Assembly: GCA_020847755.1 (NCBI GenBank)
Contig: JADLBK010000213.1
Location: 1 to 54,713, forward strand
DNA from: Flavobacteriales bacterium
Lineage (GTDB): Bacteria > Bacteroidota > Bacteroidia > Flavobacteriales_F > PHOS-HE28
Length of the DNA stretch: 54,713 bases
Reading direction: 5' to 3'
A model generated the notes under the pieces. The model was not told the DNA's origin and searched no databases. It was given only the letters and a program-made list of their open reading frames with translations. This document shows, in pieces, positions 7,173 to 14,843 of this stretch (the first letter of the stretch is position 1; each line of letters begins with the position of its first letter). The translations under genes and the position numbers were made by a program.

Positions 7173-7907
7173 TCAGCGGGGCCGCAGGGCCGCGCGCACG
7201 GCGGCCAGCAGGTCCGCGGCGCTGCGGTAGCCGCTGCACACCGGCCGGGTGCTGCCCTTGTGCACGAGGAACACGGCCGGAAAGCCCTGCACGCCGAGGT
7301 CGGCGGAGCGCCGCATGTCCGCCTCGAAGGCGAGCTTGGCGGCCGGGTCGGCCATGGCTGCGGTGAGCTGGGCACCATCCACGCCGTGGCGCGCGGCGAG
7401 GGTGGGATAGAGGGCCTTGTCGTTGAGGTCGAGGCCGTCGCGGAAGCAGGCGTGCTGCACCTCGTGCGCGAAGGCGACGGTGCGGTCGGGGGCCAGCGTG
7501 CGGAAGGCGGCGATGGCCAGGCTCGGCGGCACGCTGCTGCTCCAGCGCGTGCCCTGGCGCAGCTGCTCCTTGTAGGGCTCGCCGATGCGCACACCGGTGT
7601 ACGACTCCAGCCGGGGGATGGCGCCCAGGATGTAACCGGCCATGTCGCCCATGGGCCCTTCGCGGTCGCCGGTGACCATGCCGCCGAGCACGAGCTGCAC
7701 GTCGATGCTGTCGGCCAGCTGCCGCCGCACTTCGTCCAGCTCGTGGCCGAACGCGTAGCACCAGCCGCACAAGGGGTCCATCACATAGAGCAGCACGGGT
7801 CGTTCGTCGGCCATCGCGGTGGGGTCGGGTGAGGGGTGCGGCCCGACGGTGGGTCCCAGGCCGAGGAAGAGCAGGACGGTGGCGGCGAGGGCGGGTGGCG
7901 GTGTCAT
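7173..7907 (-). CDS. DsbA-family thioredoxin-fold oxidoreductase
   Basis: A 244-aa protein with a Cys-Gly-Trp-Cys redox motif at 47-50 (MDPLCGWCYAFGHE), an alpha-helical insertion and a cis-Pro loop (GFPAVFLVH). This is the DsbA/FrnE-like layout. It likely makes or reshuffles disulfides in exported proteins. A hydrophobic N-terminus (ALAATVLLFLGLG) suggests export, but an internal Met32 (MADERPVLLYV) would give a cytosolic FrnE-like form. Its ATG overlaps the stop of the upstream small gene by 4 bp (ATGA). The receptor gene follows 42 bp downstream. Confidence 0.85.
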   Translation of the reverse strand: MTPPPALAATVLLFLGLGPTVGPHPSPDPTAMADERPVLLYVMDPLCGWCYAFGHELDEVRRQLADSIDVQLVLGGMVTGDREGPMGDMAGYILGAIPRLESYTGVRIGEPYKEQLRQGTRWSSSVPPSLAIAAFRTLAPDRTVAFAHEVQHACFRDGLDLNDKALYPTLAARHGVDGAQLTAAMADPAAKLAFEADMRRSADLGVQGFPAVFLVHKGSTRPVCSGYRSAADLLAAVRAALRPR

Positions 7908-8194
7908 CCGGTGGCCAGGACAGCGCGGACGTTCTCGATCAACTGATCGGGGCCGCCGTAGTGCTCCAGCAGACGGATCCCCCGCGAAGCGCAAAAGGAC
8001 CGCAGCTCCTGGCGGGGACCTTCCTCGACACCGCCGCCCAGGATGAGCAGCGCGGTGGGCCCCTGCTCCAACCGGGCGAACAGCGCGCCGTCCTCCATGA
8101 AGCCCTCCGCAGCATGTCCGGCGCTGCGCAACTGATGGTGCACCAGCGCCATGATGCTGGGGTTGCGGCCGAAGTAGACGATGGGGTCGTTCAT
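7904..8194 (-). CDS. small hypothetical protein, receiver-like fold possible
   Basis: A 96-aa soluble protein beginning MNDPIVYFGRNPSIMALVHHQL. The pattern of a short beta strand, helix and a LLILGGGVEE strand, ending with PDQLIENVRAVL, is reminiscent of a small response-regulator-like or Rossmann fold, but no phosphorylatable Asp cluster is clear. It is first gene of the minus-strand run to 4183. A -7-like box TACCTTGG lies 8 nt before its ATG. Function unknown. Confidence 0.7.
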   Translation of the reverse strand: MNDPIVYFGRNPSIMALVHHQLRSAGHAAEGFMEDGALFARLEQGPTALLILGGGVEEGPRQELRSFCASRGIRLLEHYGGPDQLIENVRAVLATG

Positions 8195-8345
8195 GGACGG
8201 GACCAAGGTACACAGCATGCCGGCAGCCCTGCGGCGCGTGGACGGAGGGGGCCTCCGCATCGATGGAGGCGGGGTCCGGATCCATGGAGCGGCGGACCCA
8301 GGGCGGATGGCGCCGGTCCCGATCGAAAAGGGGGGCTGTTTGTAG

Positions 8346-8362
8346 TTAACCGAAAGGTTTAA
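8346..8362. promoter_or_regulatory. ArsR operator
   Basis: TTAACCGAAAGGTTTAA: AACC and GGTT arms around GAAA with A/T flanks, 28 bp before the ArsR start. From memory, similar AACC-N4-GGTT symmetric sites precede ArsR/SRPBCC genes in other Bacteroidota. This supports autorepression of the cluster. Confidence 0.6.
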
Positions 8363-8390
8363 TAAGTTCGCCCCGCCGATCGGAACGACC

Positions 8391-8741
8391 ATGTCCCCCT
8401 CCATCGCCACCGACCGCCTGAGCCGGACCTTCCACGCGTTGAGCGACCCCACGCGGCGGGCCATCCTGTCGCGGTTGTCCGAGGGTCCTGCCTCGGTGAA
8501 CGAGCTGGCGGCCCCGTTCGCGATGAGCCTGCCGGCGGTGAGCAAACACCTGAAAGTGCTCGAACGTGCACAGCTTATCCAGCGGGGCCGGGAGGCGCAG
8601 TGGCGCCCATGCGCACTGAAGGCCGCACCCTTGAAGGAGGCGGATGCGTGGATCGAGCAGTACCGCGCCTTGTGGGAGGCGCGCTTCGACCGGTTGGACG
8701 CGTACCTGCAGGAGCTGCAGGGGAAGAGACCGAAGGAGTGA
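8391..8741 (+). CDS. ArsR/SmtB-family winged-helix repressor
   Basis: A 116-aa DNA-binding protein whose DPTRRAILSRL, NELAAPFAMSLPAVSKHLKVLERAQLIQR and QWRPC segments form the ArsR winged helix-turn-helix (about 18-80). No metal-binding Cys cluster is seen, so it is more like the SRPBCC-associated non-metal ArsR group. It opens a plus-strand train of genes and has a symmetric operator just upstream, so autoregulation is likely. Its TGA shares one base with the ATG of the next gene (TGATG). Confidence 0.92.
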   Translation: MSPSIATDRLSRTFHALSDPTRRAILSRLSEGPASVNELAAPFAMSLPAVSKHLKVLERAQLIQRGREAQWRPCALKAAPLKEADAWIEQYRALWEARFDRLDAYLQELQGKRPKE

Positions 8742-9154
8742 TGCGCCACGAACACCTGCTCATCGATGCGCCCGTGGCCGCTCTGAACGGAGTGCCGGCG
8801 GACGAGGAACGACGTGATGGCCTCGTTTTCACCCGGGCGTTCCGCGCCAGCCCGGAGCACATGATGCGTCACTGGCTGGAGCCCGGGCTGCGCCAGCGCT
8901 GGCTGCCTTTGCCGGCCCCTGCACGCATGCTGCCGATCGCACAGGCCTTTCCCACCTCGTTGCGCGCCACGGTGACGGACGGCACCCATTCCGCCTACCT
9001 GGAACTGCTGCTGCAGGATGATGGTCCTGTGACGGTCCTGCGGCTCACCATCGTCCCCGTTGCGCCGCTCACGCGCGACATGCTCATCAACACCGGCCAC
9101 GGCGACCGCTGGGAAGCGGCGCTCTATGCCCTGGCCGATCTGCTTGCACCCTGA
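8741..9154 (+). CDS. SRPBCC/AHSA1-like protein (paralogue 1)
   Basis: A 137-aa member of the START/Bet v1 helix-grip superfamily with the opening pattern FTRAFRASPEHMMRHWLEPGLRQRW. It differs from its neighbours by lacking the usual GGxxx-W strand, so it is a divergent or shortened AHSA1 copy. It is translationally coupled to the ArsR gene. These proteins bind small hydrophobic ligands or act as Hsp90 co-chaperone-like factors; no specific ligand can be inferred. Confidence 0.75.
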   Translation: MRHEHLLIDAPVAALNGVPADEERRDGLVFTRAFRASPEHMMRHWLEPGLRQRWLPLPAPARMLPIAQAFPTSLRATVTDGTHSAYLELLLQDDGPVTVLRLTIVPVAPLTRDMLINTGHGDRWEAALYALADLLAP

Positions 9155-9157
9155 CCG

Positions 9158-9655
9158 ATGATCGCGCACGCACAACTCGTCGGCGACCGTGGCATCACCA
9201 TCACCCGCCCCATGTTGGCGCCGCAGGCGCTGGTGTGGAAGGCATGCACGGAGCCGGAGCACATCGACCGCTGGTGGGGACCGGACGGATACACCAACCG
9301 TACGCTGCGGATGGAGTTCCACGTGGGCGGCGAATGGGAGTACACCATGACCGGACCGGATGGCACCGTGTGGGCGAACCTGATCACCTACCGGGAGATC
9401 GAGCCCATCCGTCGGATCGCCTACGACCACGGCGAACCCGGGGACCCCAGGCAGTTCGAGGCCGAGCTGCGCTTCGAGGCAATGGACGGCGGCACACTGG
9501 TGACGCTGCACACCGTGTTCCCGAGCAAGGAAGTGCGTGACCTGGTGGTGGAGCAGTACGGCGCCATGGAAGGTGGACAGCAGACGCTCGCCCACCTGGA
9601 TGGATACACCGCGGAGTGGATGGAACAAGGGCTCGAAGAACGTCCTCGCCCATGA
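9158..9655 (+). CDS. SRPBCC/AHSA1 domain protein (paralogue 2)
   Basis: A 165-aa cytosolic protein with the full AHSA1 signature: ITITRPMLAPQALVWKACTEPEHIDRWWGPDGY, then FHVGGEWEYTMTGPDG, YREIEPIRRIAYDHG and a C-terminal helix (EQYGAMEGGQQTLAHLDGY). The fold makes a hydrophobic cavity between a long C-terminal helix and an antiparallel sheet. It starts 3 nt after the previous stop and overlaps the next start by 4 bp, so it is part of the ArsR-controlled operon. Confidence 0.9.
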   Translation: MIAHAQLVGDRGITITRPMLAPQALVWKACTEPEHIDRWWGPDGYTNRTLRMEFHVGGEWEYTMTGPDGTVWANLITYREIEPIRRIAYDHGEPGDPRQFEAELRFEAMDGGTLVTLHTVFPSKEVRDLVVEQYGAMEGGQQTLAHLDGYTAEWMEQGLEERPRP

Positions 9656-10074
9656 GCATATCCACCCGCATCACCGTCACCGCATTTGTCGCGAAGCCCG
9701 TGGCCCACGTCTGGACGATCTGGACGGACCCCGCGCACATCACGCAATGGAACGCCGCCACTGACGACTGGCACTGCCCCAAGGCCAGCAACGACCTGCG
9801 CACGGGCGGCAGGTTCAGCAGCACCATGGCGGCCCGCGATGGGAGCTTCAGCTTCGACTTCGAGGGCGTGTACGACGATGTGCAACCACACCGGCGCATC
9901 GCCTACACCATGACCGATGGCCGCACATGCGAGATCCTCTTCAGCGAAGTCGACGGTGGCACGCAGGTCACCGAGCGCTTCGATGCCGAAACGCAGAACC
10001 CCGTGGAGATGCAACGCGCCGGCTGGCAGTCCATCCTGGACCGCTTCAAGGCGCATGCGGAGGCGCAGGCTTGA
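9652..10074 (+). CDS. SRPBCC domain protein (paralogue 3)
   Basis: A 140-aa SRPBCC protein: TRITVTAFVAKPVAHVWTIW, DPAHITQWNAATDDWHCPKA, LRTGGRFSSTMAARDGSFSFDFEG and a closing helix GWQSILDRFKAHAEAQ. The WNAATDDWHCP block with a Cys is typical of the YndB-like subgroup. ATGA overlap with the upstream paralogue supports one transcript. Confidence 0.9.
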   Translation: MSISTRITVTAFVAKPVAHVWTIWTDPAHITQWNAATDDWHCPKASNDLRTGGRFSSTMAARDGSFSFDFEGVYDDVQPHRRIAYTMTDGRTCEILFSEVDGGTQVTERFDAETQNPVEMQRAGWQSILDRFKAHAEAQA

Positions 10075-10102
10075 TCCACTTCACGCATTCATCACGAACC
10101 TC

Positions 10103-10588
10103 ATGAGCACCAAGGTCGGGATCGTTCCCCACGGTGATCGCGCGATCCGGATCACGCGCACCTTCCATGCACCGCGCGAGCTGGTCTTCGATGCGATGAC
10201 CAGGGCCGAGATGATGTTGAACTGGTTCCATGGTGCGACCGGTTGGACGCTCGTTGTGTGCGAGATCGACCTGCGGGTGGGTGGCACCTACCGATGGGTC
10301 TGGCGGAATGCTGACGGACAGGAGATGGGCATGGGCGGTGTGTACAAGGAGATCGTCCGGCCCGAACGCCTCGTGACCACGGAGAAGTTCGATCAGGCGT
10401 GGTACCCCGGTGAAGCCGTAGGAACGATCGTGCTCACTGAAGAGGGTGGGATGACCTTGATGACCTTGACCGTTGAGTATGAGTCACCGACCGCACGCGA
10501 TGGTGTGCTCGCTGCGGAAATGGGGGACGAGATGGAGGTCGGCTACCAGCGCCTCGATCGGTTCCTGTTGCAACGCGATCCTGCATGA
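10103..10588 (+). CDS. SRPBCC domain protein (paralogue 4)
   Basis: A 161-aa AHSA1-like protein: IRITRTFHAPRELVFDAMTRAEMMLNWFHGATGW, LRVGGTYRWVWRNADGQEMGMGG, YKEIVRPERLVTTEKFD and EVGYQRLDRFLLQ. The start is ATG at 10103, in the 28-nt gap after paralogue 3. Its stop overlaps the start of the DUF1801 gene by 4 bp. Confidence 0.9.
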   Translation: MSTKVGIVPHGDRAIRITRTFHAPRELVFDAMTRAEMMLNWFHGATGWTLVVCEIDLRVGGTYRWVWRNADGQEMGMGGVYKEIVRPERLVTTEKFDQAWYPGEAVGTIVLTEEGGMTLMTLTVEYESPTARDGVLAAEMGDEMEVGYQRLDRFLLQRDPA

Positions 10589-10974
10589 CCGCTCGCTTCG
10601 ACCCTGCCGTGAACGCCTTGCTGGACGCTCACGATCACCCCTTGCGGAAGGAGATCGATCACCTGCGGACCATCATCCTTGATGCCGACGGGTCGATCGA
10701 GGAAGGGGTGAAGTGGAATACGGCCAGCTATCGAACGACCGACTGGTTCGCCACCTTGAACGGTCCGAGGCATGTGAAGGAGCCGATGATCATCCTGCAT
10801 GCCGGTGCCAAGGCGAAGGGCATCGTGTTGAAGGACCGCGTTCCCGACCCGGAGGGCCTGTTGAAGTGGATGGGCAACGACCGGGCGCAGGTCGTATTCA
10901 AGGACGCGGCGGACATCAAGGCGAAACAGAATGTGCTGCGGGCCATCGTCAGCGCTTGGGTCGAACTCGTGTAA
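10585..10974 (+). CDS. DUF1801 domain protein
   Basis: A 129-aa protein. The pattern VNALLDAHDHPLRKEIDHLRTIILDADGSIEEGVKWNTASYRT fits the DUF1801 (YdhG/YjbR-like alpha-beta) family. The biochemical role of this family is unknown. Co-occurrence with SRPBCC and ArsR genes is common in Bacteroidota. It is coupled to the previous gene by ATGA. Confidence 0.85.
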   Translation: MTARFDPAVNALLDAHDHPLRKEIDHLRTIILDADGSIEEGVKWNTASYRTTDWFATLNGPRHVKEPMIILHAGAKAKGIVLKDRVPDPEGLLKWMGNDRAQVVFKDAADIKAKQNVLRAIVSAWVELV

Positions 10975-11010
10975 CGGCCGGGAATGTCAACCCCCAACTC
11001 AGCTTGAGCC

Positions 11011-11472
11011 ATGATCAGCACGCCAGAGACCATCACCACCGCCGAAGAGGCCACAGCCACCATCCACCTGGTGATCCCTTGCCGGGAGATGGGCCGCCAC
11101 ATGGACCCGGCGATCCAGGAGATCATCGCGGCCATCACCGGCCAGGGGCTCCGGATCACCGGCCCGATGTTCTGCCATCACCATCGGCGTCCCACCGACA
11201 GCTTCGACTTCGAGATCGGCTTCCCGGTGTCGGGTCCCGTGAGAGAGGACGGGCGCGTGCGGAACACCAGGCTGCCCGCCGTGCAGGTGGTGCGCGCCGT
11301 GTACGAAGGGCCGTATGACGGGCTTGGAGAGGCCTGGGGTGAGCTGCAGGGCTGGGTGCGCGCACAGGGGATCCCGGGGACGGGTCGGTTCATCGAGCGC
11401 TACCTGAACAACCCGGACGAGGTGCAGGACCCGAACGCGTACCGCACTGAACTGAACTGGATCATCGGCTGA
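11011..11472 (+). CDS. GyrI-like small-molecule-binding protein
   Basis: A 153-aa stand-alone GyrI-like domain (the effector-binding fold of AraC/BmrR regulators): ATIHLVIPCREMGRHMDPAIQEIIAAI, then DFEIGFPVSGPVREDGRVRNTRLPA, VVRAVYEGPYDGLGEAWGELQGWV and RYLNNPDEV. The EGPYDGLGEAW motif is diagnostic of the family. No DNA-binding domain is attached, so it probably sequesters or hydrolyses small cyclic compounds. It follows a 36-bp gap in the SRPBCC train. Confidence 0.88.
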   Translation: MISTPETITTAEEATATIHLVIPCREMGRHMDPAIQEIIAAITGQGLRITGPMFCHHHRRPTDSFDFEIGFPVSGPVREDGRVRNTRLPAVQVVRAVYEGPYDGLGEAWGELQGWVRAQGIPGTGRFIERYLNNPDEVQDPNAYRTELNWIIG

Positions 11473-11475
11473 AGC

Positions 11476-11844
11476 ATGCGGTCCACGGACGACTACCTCG
11501 CGGCCTTGCCGGCCGATCAGCGCAACGCCTTGGAGGTGCTGCGGCAACGGATCCTGGCCGCTGTCCCCGGCATCGAGGAGCATTTCGGCTATGGCGTGCC
11601 GGCGTTCAAGTACCGGGGTCATCCGCTCGTGTACATGGGCGCTTCCAAGCGGCATTGCGGGCTGTACGGTTCCGTTCCCCAGGGCTTCACGGACCTGTTG
11701 AAGGGCTATGCCGTCACCAAAGGAGCGATCCGCTTCACCCCGGAGAAGCCGCTGGCTGCGGCCCTGGTGAAGGCCCTGGTGAAGGCGAAGTGCGCGGAGA
11801 TCGACGTGCGCTGGCCGGCGAGGTCGTCCCGACCACGGCGTTGA
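11476..11844 (+). CDS. DUF1801 domain protein (second copy)
   Basis: A 122-aa protein with the DUF1801 layout: YLAALPADQRNALEVLRQRILAAVPGIEEHFGYGVPAFKYRG, HCGLYGSVPQGF, then GAIRFTPEKPLAAALVKALVKAK. The IRFTPEKPL motif is strongly characteristic. It differs clearly from the DUF1801 gene at 10585, so the two are distinct subfamilies rather than a recent duplication. It begins 3 nt after the GyrI-like gene. Confidence 0.88.
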   Translation: MRSTDDYLAALPADQRNALEVLRQRILAAVPGIEEHFGYGVPAFKYRGHPLVYMGASKRHCGLYGSVPQGFTDLLKGYAVTKGAIRFTPEKPLAAALVKALVKAKCAEIDVRWPARSSRPRR

Positions 11845-11878
11845 GCGAACCCCCACGTGCACCAACACGGACCATCCG

Positions 11879-12256
11879 ATGAACAAGCTCAACCTCCTCT
11901 ACTGGATCATCACCACGCTCTTCAGCGCCTTCATGATCTTCTCCAGCTATGGCGGCCTCGTCCTGCACGATGAGGCCGTGGCGCTGTTGCACGGTCATCT
12001 GGGCTACCCGATCCACTTCATCCGGTTCATCTCCGTCGCGAAGGTGCTGGGCGCCGTCGCCATCCTGTTGCCGATGGTGCCCGGCCGGGTGAAGGAGTGG
12101 GCGTACTTCGGCTTCTTCATCGATCTTCTGGGAGCCATCGTGTCCTTCGCCGCGGTGGGCGATCCGATCGCCAGCTGGGCGCCGATGTTCCTGTTCATCG
12201 GCGTGTTGGTGTGGGCCTACATCCTGCACCACAAGCGCCGGTCAGCCATGGCCTGA
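11879..12256 (+). CDS. DoxX-like four-helix membrane protein
   Basis: A 125-aa integral membrane protein with four hydrophobic segments: IITTLFSAFMIFSSYGG, IHFIRFISVAKVLGAVAILL, WAYFGFFIDLLGAIVSFAAV and FLFIGVLVWAYILHH. The FISVAKVLGAVAIL pattern is typical of DoxX-like proteins, which often accompany SRPBCC genes. Function is unresolved; some DoxX proteins act in thiol or oxidative-stress responses. Confidence 0.88.
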   Translation: MNKLNLLYWIITTLFSAFMIFSSYGGLVLHDEAVALLHGHLGYPIHFIRFISVAKVLGAVAILLPMVPGRVKEWAYFGFFIDLLGAIVSFAAVGDPIASWAPMFLFIGVLVWAYILHHKRRSAMA

Positions 12257-12283
12257 CCCGTGTGGGGCGGCTACCTTCGTCGC

Positions 12284-12787
12284 ATGGATGTCATCGCCTT
12301 GCTCCACGGCAACAACGTCGCCACCCCCGCCTCGGACGAGATCCGCATCACGCGGGTGTTCGACGCGCCCCGTGCACTGGTGTGGAAGGCCTGGACCACC
12401 CCGGCCATGCTCGTGCAGTGGTTCGGCTGCGCGGTCTTCACCACCATCAGCGCCGAGGCGGATGTCCGGGATGGCGGCACCTGGAGGGTGGTGATGCGCA
12501 CCCCGGACGGTGAGGACATCCCCAGTTCCGGCACCTATACCGCGGTCCGTCCGGTCGATCATCTCGCGTTCACCCACCAGTGGGAGAAGGCACCGGTGGA
12601 CGTGAACCCGGCGCACCACCGCACGCTCGTCACGGTCGACCTGCACGAGGACGGGCCCCGCACACGGCTCGAGTTCCGGCAGACGGGTCTTGCTTCGGAG
12701 GCCTCGCGCGACAGCCACATCGGAGGCTGGTGCGACAGCCTGGATGCGCTCGCTATCGCGATCGGCCGGACGGTGCTCCCGGGGTGA
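12284..12787 (+). CDS. SRPBCC/AHSA1 domain protein (paralogue 5)
   Basis: A 167-aa AHSA1 protein: IRITRVFDAPRALVWKAWTTPAMLVQWFGCAVF, DVRDGGTWRVVMRTPDGEDIPSSG and a closing helix GGWCDSLDALAIAIG. Start ATG at 12284 lies exactly 4 nt after a TACCTTCG box, so this copy may have its own leaderless promoter and need not rely on the ArsR promoter. Confidence 0.9.
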   Translation: MDVIALLHGNNVATPASDEIRITRVFDAPRALVWKAWTTPAMLVQWFGCAVFTTISAEADVRDGGTWRVVMRTPDGEDIPSSGTYTAVRPVDHLAFTHQWEKAPVDVNPAHHRTLVTVDLHEDGPRTRLEFRQTGLASEASRDSHIGGWCDSLDALAIAIGRTVLPG

Positions 12788-12802
12788 GCCGGAGCGGCCC
12801 GC

Positions 12803-13261
12803 TCAGTGGTTGATGATGATCACCGGCGCGTTCTGGATCTTCCTGTCCGAGCGCGAGACGGACCGCATCATCATTTCGCCCTTCTATTCCTTGATGGCGT
12901 ACACCGCCGCCACAGGCCCTTTGGGGCCGGTGCCGGGCTGTGCGATCTGCGGGTTCTTGCGCTCGATGGTCGGGATCGAGGGGGCCGCGAACCGGGCGAT
13001 GACGGTGGCGTGGTCGAAATTGATGTTCGAGGCCGTGACGCTCGTGGCCGGTTCCGCATGGATCGCCTGGCCGTTCACCAGCGGGGTGAAGGGCAGCCCA
13101 TCCTCGGAGTACACCGTGAGGTCGTGGGCGATCCGGGCCGAAGCGGACAGGGCGGTGCTCAGAGAGACCAGGAAGAGCGTGCGCAACAGGACGTTGATGC
13201 GGATGGAATGGGGCTCAAAGATGTCCGCGCACCGGTGTGCGGGTCCGTGCCCGGTGGTCAT
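12803..13261 (-). pseudogene. DUF4476-like secreted protein interrupted by in-frame TAG
   Basis: The frame opens at ATG 13261 (overlapping the upstream reductase stop as TAATG) and has a hydrophobic signal (VLLRTLFLVSLSTALSASA). The part DLTVYSEDGLPFTPLVNG, PATSVTASNI and VIARFAAPSIPTIERKNPQI follows the Bacteroidota DUF4476 N-terminal pattern, recalled from memory. After VYAIKE a TAG (12884-12886) stops it at 125 aa, but the same frame continues KGEMMMRSVSRSDRKIQ to a TGA at 12803-12805, as expected for the family (K-x-KGE-x-R). This suggests one nonsense change. A sequencing error or low-level readthrough remains possible. If truncated it may still be exported. Confidence 0.6.
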
Positions 13262-13902
13262 TACTTGCGCAGCAGCTTGAACGCGTGGGTCCACTGGTTG
13301 CGGATGAAGCCGGGGATGCACCACAGGATGCACAGCGGCTCGATGGCGCGCGCGCCCTCCGCGCCGCCCATGTCCTCGGCCTCCCAGCCGAACTGATCGA
13401 GGATGGTGACCACCTGTTGCTTGGCGCCGGCGTCGTTGCCGCAGATGAACATGGTGGGCCGGGTGCCGCCGAAGTCCGGGTCCACCATGAAGGCGTTGCC
13501 CACGCTGTTGAACGCCTTCACCAGGTGCGCCCTGGGGTTGGCGCGTTGCAGGCGCTCCATCAGACTGTCCTCAAGCGTGGTGAAATAGCGCAGCACCCCG
13601 TTCTCCGGCGGAGCGTCGGCGATGGGGTTGGTGGTGTCGATCACCGTCTTGCCGGCCAGGTCGTCCGCATCGCACAGCCGCAGGGCGGCCTCCGCGGCGG
13701 TGCCCTTGCTGCACAGCACGATCACATCGGCCCAGGCGCCCACCTCCTTGTGCGTGCCCACGCGGCCGGTGGGATGCTTGTCCAGCCAGCCGGCCACCTT
13801 GTCCGGGTTGCGCGTGGCGATGGTCACATCATGTCCGTGCTTCAGGAAACCGGAGGCGAGCACCTGGCCCACCATGCCCGTACCGAGGATGCCGATCTTC
13901 AT
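13261..13902 (-). CDS. NADPH-dependent F420/NADP-type oxidoreductase
   Basis: A 213-aa Rossmann protein starting MKIGILGTGMVGQVLASGFLKHGHDVTIATRNPDK; the GTGMVG loop and the TRN after strand 2 mark NADP binding. Motifs VIDTTNPIAD, KAFNSVGNAFMVDPDF and TMFICGND fit the F420-dependent NADP reductase-like family, which outside Archaea and Actinobacteria often works as a general NADPH reductase. The substrate is unknown. A TACCTTTC box lies about 24 nt before the ATG. Its TAA overlaps the start of the DUF4476-like gene. Confidence 0.85.
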   Translation of the reverse strand: MKIGILGTGMVGQVLASGFLKHGHDVTIATRNPDKVAGWLDKHPTGRVGTHKEVGAWADVIVLCSKGTAAEAALRLCDADDLAGKTVIDTTNPIADAPPENGVLRYFTTLEDSLMERLQRANPRAHLVKAFNSVGNAFMVDPDFGGTRPTMFICGNDAGAKQQVVTILDQFGWEAEDMGGAEGARAIEPLCILWCIPGFIRNQWTHAFKLLRK

Positions 13903-13953
13903 GGGTCTAGGGGTTGTCCCTCGAAAGGTAGGGACGGGCACATGCTCCCATCG

Positions 13954-13961
13954 CACCTTTG
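13954..13961 (+). promoter_or_regulatory. -7 box of mazG
   Basis: CACCTTTG (one mismatch to TAnnTTTG) ends exactly 4 nt before the mazG ATG, which implies a leaderless transcript. Confidence 0.55.
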
Positions 13962-13965
13962 CGGC

Positions 13966-14775
13966 ATGAACGCCACCGATCCCCGGGCCACCGCCTTCCT
14001 GCGCCTGCTGACCATCATGGACGAGCTGCGCACAGGCTGTCCATGGGACCGCAAGCAGACCATGGCCACCCTCCGTCCCCTGACCATCGAGGAGACCTAC
14101 GAACTGGGCGACGCCATCCTGGAGGAGGACCTGGACGGGGTGCGCAAGGAGCTGGGCGACCTCATTCTGCACATCGTGTTCTATGCCCGGATCGGGTCCG
14201 AGCTTGGAGCCTTCGATGTCACCGATGTGCTGAACGGCATCTGCGACAAGCTCATCCACCGGCACCCGCACATCTACGGGGATGTGACGGTGCAGGACGA
14301 GGAGGAGGTGAAGGCCAACTGGGAGCGGATCAAGCTGCAGGAAAAGGGTGGCGTGGCGGGCGCCGAACGCAGCGTGCTGGAGGGTGTGCCCAAGGGCCTC
14401 CCTTCCCTGGTGAAGGCGGTGCGCGTGCAGGACAAGGCGCGTGGCGTGGGCTTCGACTGGGAGCACCGCGACCAGGTGTGGGCGAAGGTGCACGAGGAGC
14501 TCGCCGAACTGAAGCGCGAGGTGGACGCGGGATCCGAACGCCGCGCTGATGAGGTGGGCGATGTGCTCTTCAGCGTGGTGAACTACGCGCGCTTCATCGG
14601 GGTGGACCCCGACGAGGCGCTGGAACGCACCAACCGCAAGTTCATCCGGCGGTTCCAGTATCTGGAGCGCGAGAGCCGCAAGGACGGCCGTGAACTGGGC
14701 GCAATGACCCTGGCCGAGATGGACCGGTACTGGGACCGCGCGAAAGAGGAGGAGCGACGCCCCGGGGTGCAGTGA
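13966..14775 (+). CDS. mazG: nucleoside triphosphate pyrophosphohydrolase MazG
   Basis: A 269-aa cytosolic enzyme that hydrolyses (d)NTPs to NMP and pyrophosphate, a house-cleaning role. Two MazG helical repeats are visible: LRTGCPWDRKQTMATLRPLTIEETYELGDAI with KELGDLILHIVF, and EELAELKREVDAG with DEVGDVLFSVVNYARF. The E-E-x-x-E and E-x-x-D metal ligands are present in both. Length is normal. It precedes the PKD surface protein by 68 bp but there is no functional link. Confidence 0.95.
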   Translation: MNATDPRATAFLRLLTIMDELRTGCPWDRKQTMATLRPLTIEETYELGDAILEEDLDGVRKELGDLILHIVFYARIGSELGAFDVTDVLNGICDKLIHRHPHIYGDVTVQDEEEVKANWERIKLQEKGGVAGAERSVLEGVPKGLPSLVKAVRVQDKARGVGFDWEHRDQVWAKVHEELAELKREVDAGSERRADEVGDVLFSVVNYARFIGVDPDEALERTNRKFIRRFQYLERESRKDGRELGAMTLAEMDRYWDRAKEEERRPGVQ

Positions 14776-14843
14776 GCCGGAGTTGGCGAAGGCGGCTTCC
14801 CGGGATCGTCGGGCACCCGGGTCGGAGCGCCGATCTTTGCACC

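Noticed and set aside
4554-7832. Very long plus-strand frame (1092 codons) opposite the TonB receptor
   Set aside because: Val/Ala/Gly/His-rich shadow of a GC-rich gene; the minus strand encodes a complete receptor.
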